Assembly: GCA_016718205.1 (NCBI GenBank)
Contig: JADKEB010000013.1
Coordinates: forward strand, 1-64,000
Length of the DNA stretch: 64,000 nucleotides
Source: Saprospiraceae bacterium
GTDB taxonomy: Bacteria; Bacteroidota; Bacteroidia; Chitinophagales; Saprospiraceae
Reading direction: 5' to 3'
In this document: positions 37,640 through 47,207 of the stretch, piece by piece
Position numbering within the stretch: position 1 is the stretch's first letter
Layout of the letters: each line of letters opens with the position of its first letter
Notes under the pieces: model-generated
The model's input: the letters and a program-made list of their open reading frames with translations, nothing else
What the model was told of the DNA's origin: nothing
Database searches by the model: none
Position numbers and translations under genes: made by a program

Positions 37640-40600
37640 ATGAAACGATTTGTACAATTTTTGCTACTGTTTTTTGCAGTAATCACAGGATTGCAGGCAC
37701 AAACACCCGTGGCATCTTACACTTTTTCGGGTAATACCAAAGATGGTTCCGCATTTAAAAATGAGGCTTCAGTGAATGGAGCCAGTTTAACGGCAGACAG
37801 ATTTGGGTGGGCCAATAGTGCCATTTCTTTTGATGGAAAGCAAGGTGCAGTCACGGCACCTAATGCTGCTCATCTTCAATCTGCCTCTACTACCATCAGT
37901 TTTTGGGTAAAGGTCAGATCATTACCAGCTCAAGGCGAAGTATACCTCTTATCTCATGGTGGCTGGCAGGAAAGATGGAAAATATCACTTCCATCGCATG
38001 GGAAACCTGTATTTACCGTAAAAACCACCACTTGCTGCAATGACATGGATTCTGGAGATGGAAATCAACTCAAGGTCAATGAATGGAAACATGTAGTTAT
38101 GACACATGACGGTACAGCAGACAAAATGTATATGAATGGTGTTAAGGTAAATGAAAAAGCTTACGCCGGTGCATTGGGCAAAACCACGAGTCCGCTCGGA
38201 ATAGGATATGACCCAATAGATAAAGGAAATTATTTTGATGGGCAATTGGATGAAGTTATGATATTTGACACAGCACTGACTGCTACACAGATCACTGCCC
38301 TTTATACTGCACAATCGACAGCACCAACTATTACCACAAACAGTAAAGTAGCATCATACCTGTTTAATGAATTTGGTAAAGACGGATCTGTTTTTGGAAA
38401 TACCGCTGCAATTCAGGGAGCAACACACACTACAGACAGATTTGGATATGGCAATAGTGCTGTATCATTTGACGGTAAAACTTCTAAAGTTACGGCATCA
38501 AATTCTGCACAGTTAAATTCAGCATTCACGACCATCAGTTTTTGGGTCAAAGTAGGAAGTTTACCAGCACAGGGGGAAGTATATCTTCTTTCAAATGGTG
38601 GCTGGCAGGAAAGATGGAAAATATCTCTTCCATCACATGGTAAACCTGTATTCACTGTAAAAACCACCACCTGCTGCAATGATATGGATTCAGGTAACGG
38701 CAACGAATTAAAACCGGGAGAATGGAAACATGTCGTCATGATACATGATGGTACTGCAGATAGAATGTATATGAATGGTGTAAAGGTAAATCAAAAAGCC
38801 TATGCCGGTGCTTTGGCTTCGACTGTACACCCATTGGGTATAGGCTATGATCCTATAGATAAGGGAAGTTTTTTTGACGGTCAGCTCGATGATATAGAAA
38901 TTTATAATTATGCTTTTACCGATCAGGATGTTACGACTTTATACAATGCCCAAGCTAAATTTCCGGGTGTAGAAAACGCCCTGGTAGCCAGTTACTCCCT
39001 GAATGGCAATGGTACGGACACCACTCAATTTAAAAATAATGCAATTCTTGATAGTAAAGCGACCGCTGCTGCAAACCGTCATGGATGGGCCAGTAATGCG
39101 ATCAGCGGGGCAGCCAGGGCTGAAAATTCTGCAGCGCTTCAATCGGATTTTACTACCATCAGTTTCTGGGTAAATCCTAAAACACTTCCAGCTTCAGGAG
39201 AAGTTTTTTTAATGTCCAATGGTGGCTGGCAGGAGAGATGGAAAATCTCGTTGCCATCACATGGAAAGCCAGTGTTCACAACAAATGCCACCGTGTGTTG
39301 CAGTGATATGGATTCAGGTAACGGCAACGAATTGAAAGTGGGTCAATGGACACATGTGGCAATGGTACATAATGGTATGCAGGATCAGATATTTGTTAAT
39401 GGTACACTGGCTAATCAAAAAGCAACTACAGGAGCTTTAAAGAAAACAAAATTCCCGCTGGGAATCGGTTATGACCCTATAGACAATGGTAGCTTTTTTG
39501 ATGGCAGCATGGATGATGTGATGATCTTTAACAAAGCCTTGACAGCTGTGGAAATAAAGGCTTTGTACGACGGTCAGAAAACAGAGGTTGTACCCACATC
39601 ACCCATGGTAGCTAATTATACATTTGACACAAATAACAACGATCAGACACCTTATCAGAACCACTCTTATGGCAACGCTACAGGTACAAAGGACCGTTTT
39701 GGTAAAGTAAATAAGGCCAGAAATTTTGATGGTAAAACAGCATATCAGGAAGCCGGAAACTCTGCGCAATTAGCCTCAGATTTCACATCAATTAGTTTTT
39801 GGGCAAAGGTCAATTCCCTTCCTGCTTCGGGCGAAGCGTACATACTATCCCACGGTGGTTGGCAGGAAAGATGGAAGATTTCACTTCCATCACATGGCAA
39901 ACCGGTTTTCACGACCAATGCAACAACCTGCTGTAATGATATGGACTCCGGCAATGGAAATGAATTGAAAGTTGGGGAGTGGAAACATCTAGTCATGACC
40001 CATGATGGAGTGGCAGACAAAATATATATGAATGGTGTCAAAGTCAATGAAAAAGTGTTTGCTGGTGCCTTAAAGAAAACTAAGTATAATTTAGGAATCG
40101 GTTATGACCCAATTGACAAAGGAAATTATTTTGATGGTGCATTAGATGAAATTCAACTTTACAGTAAGGCATTGACGGCACAGGAAGTAGCAGATTTGTA
40201 CAAATTGCAATCAACAGCACCGGCTGCAACAGATACTATTCGCCCGGATGTCCCGTTGGATATATCTGCCACGGTTAGTTTTACCACTATTAACTTATCC
40301 TGGGCATTGGGTAAAGATAATATTGCAGTGACTGGTTATAATGTGTATCAGGATGGTAAGTTGATCAGAACAGTTTCAGGACTCAGTACTGCTTTATCCG
40401 GATTAAAAGCTCTGACCGGTTATGTATTCGGAGTATCTGCTATAGATGCTGCCGGTAACGAATCATTGATTTCCACCATAAAGGCGACAACCGGCCAGGA
40501 CCCTACACCTGACACAACACCACCTACTAAGCCTGGCAACCTGAAGGGAAATGTAGGTTCCAATTCCGTATTACTGACATGGGATCCGTCTACTGATGAT

Positions 40601-41734
40601 AGAAAACTGGCGGGTTATGTTGTTTTGGTTGACGGATTATTTTCGGACTCGTTGACCGATGTTGCCACATCTAAATTTATTGGTGGTTTAAAATCTGAAA
40701 CATCTTACACATTTGAAGTCTATGCTTATGACCTTTCTGCCAATAAATCTCAGATTGCAGAGATAACGCTTAAGACGACAAAACCATTAGATACTGGTGA
40801 AGCCGGATTGGTGGCTCACTATCCTTTTGATGGAAATGCGAATGACGCTACGCCATACAATAATCATGGCACTATAGGTGGCAATCCTGTATTCCAGACA
40901 GCAACCCATCCTTTGGGAGCAGGAAAACAAAACATAAAATTTGATGGAGACAAGGATTCAGTTCTTGTAAAAAATGCAGTACAGCTCATTTCCGATTTTA
41001 CTACCGTAAGTTTCTGGATCAGAGTAGATAATGTCAATACGAAGGATGCTGAAGCATATGTCATAGATTTCGGTCACTGGAGTGATAGATGGAAAATTTC
41101 ATTGCCTCAACACCTTAAAATAGTATGGACAACCAATGGCAAGAATGTACAGTTTCCAAGTTTTATTTCTGATATGGATAGCGGAGATGGAAACGAAATG
41201 GTGAAGGGTATCTGGTGGCATGTTACTATGGTACACGATGGAGCAAAAAATATCATCTATGTAAATGGTCAGCAAGTAGCCACCAAACCAGTTCCTACCA
41301 AACTTAACAGCACCAACAAACCACTTTGCTTTGGTAGTAATAATGTGGATGGTGGACAATACTTCCCAGGTGCTCTTGACAATGTAAAAATTTACAATAA
41401 AGCACTTACAGCGGCAGAAATATTAAAATTGTTTAATGCCGGCACTACAGGACTGACAGATTTTGCACTTGCAGAGTATGGAAATGTAAGATTGTCACCT
41501 AATCCGGTTTCAAATATCCTGACTATTGAACATGGTTTCCCTGCCAATGCCAATATTAAAATCAGAATTCTGGACAATGTGGGACGACAGTATGATGGAT
41601 TTAGCCCTTCAAGTCAGGAATTAAGTTCAGGAAGGCTGACAGTGGATACTGACAGATATTCTCCGGGGCTATATTATGTCAATTTTATCGTAGATGGCAA
41701 AAATATAGGATCGGTTAAGTTTAGTAAGATATGA
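37640..41734 (+). CDS. Giant secreted LamG-repeat/FN3 protein with T9SS tail
   Basis: 1364 residues: signal peptide (FLLLFFAVITGLQAQ), then four LamG/concanavalin-like units of about 205 residues that are nearly identical in parts, each with GGWQERWKISLPSHGKPVF and a Cys-Cys motif TxCCxDMDSG. Two fibronectin type III domains (about 865-1045) and a fifth, more divergent LamG unit (about 1055-1275; FGHWSDRWKISLPQH) follow, and it ends in a Por/T9SS tail (NVRLSPNPVSNILTIE). No catalytic domain is visible, so it is probably a surface glycan-binding or adhesion protein. It lies 28 bases after the toroid/LamG gene in the same operon. Confidence 0.85.
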   Translation: MKRFVQFLLLFFAVITGLQAQTPVASYTFSGNTKDGSAFKNEASVNGASLTADRFGWANSAISFDGKQGAVTAPNAAHLQSASTTISFWVKVRSLPAQGEVYLLSHGGWQERWKISLPSHGKPVFTVKTTTCCNDMDSGDGNQLKVNEWKHVVMTHDGTADKMYMNGVKVNEKAYAGALGKTTSPLGIGYDPIDKGNYFDGQLDEVMIFDTALTATQITALYTAQSTAPTITTNSKVASYLFNEFGKDGSVFGNTAAIQGATHTTDRFGYGNSAVSFDGKTSKVTASNSAQLNSAFTTISFWVKVGSLPAQGEVYLLSNGGWQERWKISLPSHGKPVFTVKTTTCCNDMDSGNGNELKPGEWKHVVMIHDGTADRMYMNGVKVNQKAYAGALASTVHPLGIGYDPIDKGSFFDGQLDDIEIYNYAFTDQDVTTLYNAQAKFPGVENALVASYSLNGNGTDTTQFKNNAILDSKATAAANRHGWASNAISGAARAENSAALQSDFTTISFWVNPKTLPASGEVFLMSNGGWQERWKISLPSHGKPVFTTNATVCCSDMDSGNGNELKVGQWTHVAMVHNGMQDQIFVNGTLANQKATTGALKKTKFPLGIGYDPIDNGSFFDGSMDDVMIFNKALTAVEIKALYDGQKTEVVPTSPMVANYTFDTNNNDQTPYQNHSYGNATGTKDRFGKVNKARNFDGKTAYQEAGNSAQLASDFTSISFWAKVNSLPASGEAYILSHGGWQERWKISLPSHGKPVFTTNATTCCNDMDSGNGNELKVGEWKHLVMTHDGVADKIYMNGVKVNEKVFAGALKKTKYNLGIGYDPIDKGNYFDGALDEIQLYSKALTAQEVADLYKLQSTAPAATDTIRPDVPLDISATVSFTTINLSWALGKDNIAVTGYNVYQDGKLIRTVSGLSTALSGLKALTGYVFGVSAIDAAGNESLISTIKATTGQDPTPDTTPPTKPGNLKGNVGSNSVLLTWDPSTDDRKLAGYVVLVDGLFSDSLTDVATSKFIGGLKSETSYTFEVYAYDLSANKSQIAEITLKTTKPLDTGEAGLVAHYPFDGNANDATPYNNHGTIGGNPVFQTATHPLGAGKQNIKFDGDKDSVLVKNAVQLISDFTTVSFWIRVDNVNTKDAEAYVIDFGHWSDRWKISLPQHLKIVWTTNGKNVQFPSFISDMDSGDGNEMVKGIWWHVTMVHDGAKNIIYVNGQQVATKPVPTKLNSTNKPLCFGSNNVDGGQYFPGALDNVKIYNKALTAAEILKLFNAGTTGLTDFALAEYGNVRLSPNPVSNILTIEHGFPANANIKIRILDNVGRQYDGFSPSSQELSSGRLTVDTDRYSPGLYYVNFIVDGKNIGSVKFSKI

Positions 41735-41859
41735 TTTTCTGCGTTTAATTAACGCTACTACGATTAGTTAAGTTAAGGAGAGTGAGACTATGTTTCATTC
41801 TCCTGTTTTTACAAATTGGCACAAGATCTTATCATTGTGTTCAGCCAAAATCGATATAT

Positions 41860-42936
41860 ATGTCTAAAAATAAAACCCACGAAATATCTGTAAAAAGATT
41901 TGCAGAAAATCCCATCATTCTAACCAGTGAAATCAGACCAAGTGTAGAAGGGATGAAAGTAGAATGTGTCCTTAATCCGGGTGCTTTTACATTTCAGAAT
42001 AAAAGCTGGTTGCTGCTTAGAGTAGCAGAAAGACCGCATCAGGAAGAAGATTTCGTATCTTTTCCTATTCTGGACGAAGATGGCAATATCAAAATTTTAA
42101 AGTACGCCACAGATGATCCAGATCTCGATATGTCAGATGCCAGAATGGTAACTTATAAAGGTAAAATGTATCTTTCTACTATGTCACATCTGAGGCTGGT
42201 TTGTAGTGAAGATGGTATAAAATTTTATGAACCGGAAGGATTTCCAACCCTGATTTTTGGTAAGGGAGCTTTGGAAACATATGGTATAGAAGATTGCAGG
42301 GTCACCCTGATAGAAGGCAAATATGTACTTACTTTTACAGAAGTATCAGAATTTGGTGTAGGTGTTGGCTTGATGACGACCACAGATTGGGTACATTTTG
42401 AGAGGCCGGGTATGATCATACCTCCGCATAATAAAGATTGTGCTGTATTTGAAGAAAAAATTGATGGTAAATATTATTGTCTGCACAGACCATCAGGCAT
42501 CGATTTGGGTGGAAATTTTATATGGCAGGCTTCTTCTCCCGATATGATCCACTGGGGCCAGCATAAGTGTGTGATGCAGACCCGTCCGGGTATGTGGGAC
42601 TGCGCCAGGATTGGCGCCGGTGCTGCACCGATAAAAACCAAAGATGGCTGGCTAGAGATTTATCATGGTGCGGATTTTAACCATAGATATTGCCTGGGAG
42701 CAGTATTATTTGATCTAAAAGATCCTTCAGTAGTGCTGGCAAGATCAATCGAACCAATTTTACAACCTGAAGCAGATTATGAGCTGACAGGATTTTTTGG
42801 AAATGTGGTATTTACCAATGGACACATTGTGGATGGAGATACTGTACATATGTATTATGGTGCTTCTGACGAAGTGATCTGCGGTGCTACCTTTTCGATA
42901 TCGCAAATATTATCTACCTTGTCAAACCAAGCATGA
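41860..42936 (+). CDS. GH130 family glycoside phosphorylase (mannoside-type)
   Basis: 358 residues from MSKNKTHEIS; an in-frame ATG 78 bases upstream would add 26 residues that do not match the family. Conserved five-bladed-propeller motifs: FQNKSWLLLRVAERP, DPDLDMSDARMV, GIEDCRVTLIEGKYVLTFTE (holding the catalytic Asp of GH130), KDCAVFEEKIDGKYYCLHRPSG, RIGAGAAPIKTKDGWLEIYHGAD. GH130 enzymes phosphorolyse beta-mannosidic links of oligosaccharides in the cytoplasm, giving mannose-1-phosphate; some members hydrolyse. No signal peptide, consistent with cytoplasmic action. It overlaps the MFS gene by four bases (ATGA). The family suggests a mannose-containing substrate for the locus. Confidence 0.9.
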   Translation: MSKNKTHEISVKRFAENPIILTSEIRPSVEGMKVECVLNPGAFTFQNKSWLLLRVAERPHQEEDFVSFPILDEDGNIKILKYATDDPDLDMSDARMVTYKGKMYLSTMSHLRLVCSEDGIKFYEPEGFPTLIFGKGALETYGIEDCRVTLIEGKYVLTFTEVSEFGVGVGLMTTTDWVHFERPGMIIPPHNKDCAVFEEKIDGKYYCLHRPSGIDLGGNFIWQASSPDMIHWGQHKCVMQTRPGMWDCARIGAGAAPIKTKDGWLEIYHGADFNHRYCLGAVLFDLKDPSVVLARSIEPILQPEADYELTGFFGNVVFTNGHIVDGDTVHMYYGASDEVICGATFSISQILSTLSNQA

Positions 42937-44207
42937 TGTTTAGCAAATTAATAAAAGAATTCACTTTTTTCGGCTCACATCCCAAAGGTATGAGGGTGCT
43001 GTTGCTTACCAATTTGATTTATGGTCTGGTAGGGCCTATCATAGAATTATTTATAGGAGCATATATCATGCGTAATTCATCAGACATCAGTCTGGTGGTT
43101 ATTTTTCAACTGGCTGTTTATACCGGGATTCCTTTGACTTTTATGATCAATGGATTTTTACTTAACAGGATTAAAATTGCCTGGCTTTATTCATTCGGAA
43201 TGCTGCTGAGTGGAATATCTATGTTTGCCATGATGACACTTCAGCAACTGGATACCATGGGCGTATTTCTGGCAGGTCTTATTATGGGTTTGTCCTATGG
43301 TTTTTTTTGGGCCAACAGAGATTTTCTGGCCCTGAATACTACCAAAGATGGTACTAGAAATTATTATTACGGGATAGAGACTTTTTTCTACACTATGACA
43401 GGTATAGTAGTTCCCCTTGCGGCAGGAGCTTTTATAGGAGCAACAGATAAAAATGGTTGGTTTGGCGGTCATGTCAATACGGCTTATTATATCCTAACCG
43501 CCGCTGTATTTGTAATGTCTATGTTTGCTTCGGTATTGGTGCACCGAGGTGAATTTCAAAATCCTAAACGTGCTCCTTTTCTTTTTATTAAATTTGACAG
43601 AATATGGAATAAAATGCTGGGATTGGCATCTCTCAAAGGTCTGGCTCAGGGTTATATAGTAACGGCACCTACAATGTTGATATTAAGTCTGGTAGGTAAA
43701 GAAGGTTCACTTGGACTGATTCAGGGCATAGCTGCAGCAGTCTCTGCTATTTTATTGTATGTGCTCGGAAGAGTGACGGGTCCTAAGCATAGGTTATTAA
43801 TTTATGGCATCGGTTGTTTGCTTTTTGTAGCAGGTGCATTGTTCAATGCTGCATTATATTCGGCGTTTGGAGTGATTTTGTTTATGATGTGCCTGCTTTT
43901 TGCACGGCCCCTATTGGATATTGCATATTTTCCTATACAGTTGAAAGTCATAGACTATGTGGCCGAGAAAGAAAAAAGAAATGAATTTTCGTATATTTTT
44001 AATCATGAGTTGGGTTTGTATTTAGGTCGGCTTTTTGGATGTGGATTGTTTATTGTTTTGGCTAGATATGTCAGTGAGTATGCCGCATTACGATATGCGC
44101 TTTTGGTGATTGCGGTATTGCACGCTTTGGGTTGGTTTATGGCTAGATCGATATTGAGGGAAAAGGAATTGGCAGATATAAATGAAATTTCAAAGGCACC
44201 TGTTTAG
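42933..44207 (+). CDS. MFS transporter
   Basis: 424 residues with about 12 hydrophobic segments. The loop between helices 2 and 3 and the sequence YGFFWANRDFLALNTTKDGTRNYYYGIE are typical of MFS proteins encoded next to GH130 genes. An inner-membrane carrier that would bring the oligosaccharide or its phosphorolysis substrate into the cytoplasm. Start ATG overlaps the GH130 stop by four bases; a second ATG three bases later is also possible. Coupled translation with GH130 points to transport of that enzyme's substrate. Confidence 0.9.
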   Translation: MMFSKLIKEFTFFGSHPKGMRVLLLTNLIYGLVGPIIELFIGAYIMRNSSDISLVVIFQLAVYTGIPLTFMINGFLLNRIKIAWLYSFGMLLSGISMFAMMTLQQLDTMGVFLAGLIMGLSYGFFWANRDFLALNTTKDGTRNYYYGIETFFYTMTGIVVPLAAGAFIGATDKNGWFGGHVNTAYYILTAAVFVMSMFASVLVHRGEFQNPKRAPFLFIKFDRIWNKMLGLASLKGLAQGYIVTAPTMLILSLVGKEGSLGLIQGIAAAVSAILLYVLGRVTGPKHRLLIYGIGCLLFVAGALFNAALYSAFGVILFMMCLLFARPLLDIAYFPIQLKVIDYVAEKEKRNEFSYIFNHELGLYLGRLFGCGLFIVLARYVSEYAALRYALLVIAVLHALGWFMARSILREKELADINEISKAPV

Positions 44208-44246
44208 AATCAAAGGTTATAGTAATTGATTTAAAAACATAAATGA

Positions 44247-45403
44247 ATGAAAGTTTTCAATATAGGAATTATAGGATTCGGGGGATTCGGAAAATTTCTA
44301 TTCAACGCATGGAATCAACTTGACAATGTCCAGGTGACATCGATTGCTGATATAAATGCTGCAGCAATAACAGGAATAGAAAACGTTGCATTTTTTATTG
44401 ACTGGAAAGATATGATACTTTCAGAAAATATCGATCTGATAGCCATCGTAACAGAACCTTCTACCCACCAGGTAATAGCCAATGCTTGTATGCGAGCCGG
44501 AAAACATGTATTAATTGAGAAACCTTTAGCTATAAATACTTCAGATGCTAGAGCTATTATAAAACAAGAGATCAGACAGGAGTAGTGGCTGCTATAGATT
44601 TTATCATGCGATTTAATCCCCTTTTGCAGACTATTCGGTCTTTAAATCAAGCAGGCGTGTTTGGAAAATTGAGAAGAGTGGATGTAGAAAACTATGCCCA
44701 AGATGAGCAGTTGCCTCCACAACATTGGTTTTGGCACCATGATCGGTCAGGAGGGATACTAATTGAACATGCTGTGCACTTTATAGACCTGGTTCATTTT
44801 TTATCACCATCAAAACATGTGACGGTCAATGGGTTAAAACACAATCGAAATGCATTACAGGAAGATCAGATCATGGCAAATGTGCTCTATGAAAGTGGAT
44901 TAATAGCAACTCACTACCATTCTTTTGCCCGTCCAGGTTTTTTTGAAACTACTGATATAAAACTATCTTACGATATTGCCGATATCCAACTTCATGGCTG
45001 GATTCCACTTTCAGCTGAAGTTAAAGTACTGGTTAACGAACAATCCAAAGAAAAGCTACTATCAAATCCGTTTTTTGAATGCCTTCATGCTGAACTTGTA
45101 GCAAGCGCAACCGACGAATCAAGGCCGGCGGGCTGGGGTATATCCGATATCAACATATCAAAAGATAAACAATTTGTTCGGTCCGGAGGCATCCAATATG
45201 AGGCAGACGAAATGATCACCGGAAGATTCAGTTTAGGACGTTCAAAACAGGAAGTGTATGCCGATTGTGTCAAATCCTCATTATTGGATGTTCTTCAAAA
45301 AGTATCAGATTCTTCTCACACATTAATGGCCAGTCTCGAATCAGGACTCAGCAGTCTGGAAATCGCTGAATTAGCAACTATTTCAGCGAGAAGTAATTCT
45401 TAA
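44247..45403 (+). CDS. Gfo/Idh/MocA family oxidoreductase, -1 frameshift
   Basis: The N-terminal Rossmann part (44247-44585) has GIIGFGGFGKFLFNAW and EPSTHQVIANACMRAGKHVLIEKPLA, including the EKP motif. The second part (from about 44570) continues in the -1 frame: KTRDQTGVVAAIDFIMRFNPLL ... RSGGILIEHAVHFIDL, with the His of the conserved GG.. H..D block. The shift is at an A4 run (ATAAAACAAG), where one lost A explains it. About 385 residues in all, normal for NAD(P)-dependent sugar or inositol dehydrogenases. Otherwise undamaged and in operon position after the MFS gene, so a sequencing error or recent mutation is likely. Substrate unknown. Confidence 0.8.
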
Positions 45404-45420
45404 TCAATCACTATTTTAAT

Positions 45421-47145
45421 ATGTCACGATACATTTTTTTATATTTTTTTATACTGCTTTTATCTTCATGTGCTTCTTCGAAGTTTATGCCATCAGGAAA
45501 TCCGGTAACACAGCGCATGATACCAAGGGTGGATAAAATGCCTTTCCATCCAAAACCATACAAATATCGCGACTGGAAACAAACAGCACTCGACTTTGAT
45601 AAGTATGTTTTTGATTTTAATCAGAAAGGACCATTTCTTCCTTTGATCTGGCTGGATGGCATGAAAAGAAATTTTCCGGATACTACCTTTGGTATATACA
45701 CCGCACTGGGCGATATCAGAATGGGTGCTGCGGTCAATAATGGTGAAAACCATGAAGCTTTGGGAGCTTTAGGCGCCGTTTTGGGTGCAACAATGGTAGG
45801 AATAGATAAAAGTAATCAGAGTGGGCGCAATTATGTACGTATGTTACGTAATTATTTTGCTAAAGACAATGGCTGGAATGTCATTCAAAATTTCACCAAT
45901 AAAGGTGCTCATATCGGTGGTGGTTACGGGTATGATTTCTGGTATGAAGTGCACAACAATGTATTGTTTTATTGTATCGCAGATAAATACAATGACGAAA
46001 AGGAGTTTGACGATATCCTGTTGAATATAGCGGACCAATTTTACAAATCAGATTCTGTAATGGGTAACAATTACAGTTATTCCTATTTTGATTTTAAAGA
46101 AATGAAGGGCTACAAAAACCATATCCCTACGCAGGAAGATGTGGCAGGCGGATATGCCTTTATTTTGTACTCAGCTTGGATAAAATTCAAAAATCCCAAA
46201 TATCTCAAAGCGGCCAAAAACGCGATAAATGTATTATACAACCAAAAGGAGAATCGTTTTTATGAGGCTATGATGCCCATTGCAGCCCAGATTGCTGCCC
46301 GACTTAATGCGGAACATGGAACAGAATATGATCTCAACAGATTTTTGGACTGGACATTTGACGGTAGTGCTGTGGGTCGCGAGGGTTGGGGTGTGCTGGC
46401 AGATAATTGGGGAGGCTATGATGTGAGTGGTTTGGCAGGCAGTACGGTGCATAATGGTGGCTACGGTTTCCTGATGAATACTTTTGACCTGATGTTGCCT
46501 TTGTCTGCCATGGTCCGATATGATCAGAGCTACAGTAACGCAGTGGGCAAGTGGGCGCTCAATGCATCCAATGCTGCCAGATTTTGCTACCCGTACGAGA
46601 TGCCTGATTCGCTCCAGGCCATACCACAACACAAAACAGTAACCAAAGATGTCATCGCTTATGAAGGCGTTATCAAGGAATCCATATATCCGGAATTTAA
46701 GGGAATTACGCCATTTGCCCAAGGAGACGGCCCGTTATGGTATCCCAATATGCCCCCACAAACGATGTTTTCTGTCTATGGCAGTGGGCATGTGGGTTTC
46801 TTTGGAGGAATTATTAAGTCAACCAATGTGCATGAAATCCTGCAGATCAACTGTACCATTGCTGACTTTTTTGCCAATCAAAAAAGTTATGACACTTATT
46901 TATATTTTAATCCATACGATACAAACAAGAATGTGACTATTGATCTCGAAAAAAGAAAGTTTCATCTTTACGACCTGAACACAAGAAAAATCATCGGCAA
47001 GAATGTATCCGGCAAATTTTCTTTTCCTGTTGCTGGCCAATCATCTACTATGTTGGTACTCGTACCTTCTGATATGAAGTTTTCTGTCAGAGAAGGCAAA
47101 TTGTATGCGGGGGATGTCGTCGTGGATTATAGGTACGGGAAGTAA
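45421..47145 (+). CDS. Toroid-like lipoprotein, paralogue of the 34489 protein
   Basis: 574 residues with a lipoprotein signal (FFILLLSSC, Cys about 17), so surface- or periplasm-anchored. The helical repeats and conserved blocks match the N-terminal domain of the 34489 product: YRDWKQTALDFDKYVFD, EDVAGGYAFILYSAWIKFKNPKYLKAAKNAINVLY, GWGVLADNWGGYDVSGLAG, NGGYGFLMN, MVRYDQSYSNAVGKWALNASNAARFCYP. The C-terminal 110 residues add beta strands (LYFNPYDTNKNVTIDLEKRK). It lacks the LamG and T9SS parts. Position at the end of the GH130 operon suggests sequential extracellular and periplasmic cleavage of one glycan. No known CAZy family is recognised by eye. Confidence 0.75.
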   Translation: MSRYIFLYFFILLLSSCASSKFMPSGNPVTQRMIPRVDKMPFHPKPYKYRDWKQTALDFDKYVFDFNQKGPFLPLIWLDGMKRNFPDTTFGIYTALGDIRMGAAVNNGENHEALGALGAVLGATMVGIDKSNQSGRNYVRMLRNYFAKDNGWNVIQNFTNKGAHIGGGYGYDFWYEVHNNVLFYCIADKYNDEKEFDDILLNIADQFYKSDSVMGNNYSYSYFDFKEMKGYKNHIPTQEDVAGGYAFILYSAWIKFKNPKYLKAAKNAINVLYNQKENRFYEAMMPIAAQIAARLNAEHGTEYDLNRFLDWTFDGSAVGREGWGVLADNWGGYDVSGLAGSTVHNGGYGFLMNTFDLMLPLSAMVRYDQSYSNAVGKWALNASNAARFCYPYEMPDSLQAIPQHKTVTKDVIAYEGVIKESIYPEFKGITPFAQGDGPLWYPNMPPQTMFSVYGSGHVGFFGGIIKSTNVHEILQINCTIADFFANQKSYDTYLYFNPYDTNKNVTIDLEKRKFHLYDLNTRKIIGKNVSGKFSFPVAGQSSTMLVLVPSDMKFSVREGKLYAGDVVVDYRYGK

Positions 47146-47207
47146 TTGTAATATTATATCAATTCCGTTTAGATTAATTAAAGTTAGCTTTTAATCAGCT
47201 TTCTTCT

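Noticed and set aside
37640..40200. Regularly repeated DNA considered as CRISPR or minisatellite
   Set aside because: The repeats are about 620-bp coding LamG units in one open frame, not short repeats with spacers.
44540..44600. Programmed -1 frameshift in the oxidoreductase gene
   Set aside because: No X XXY YYZ heptamer or convincing downstream stem or pseudoknot; a lost A in a short A-run is simpler.
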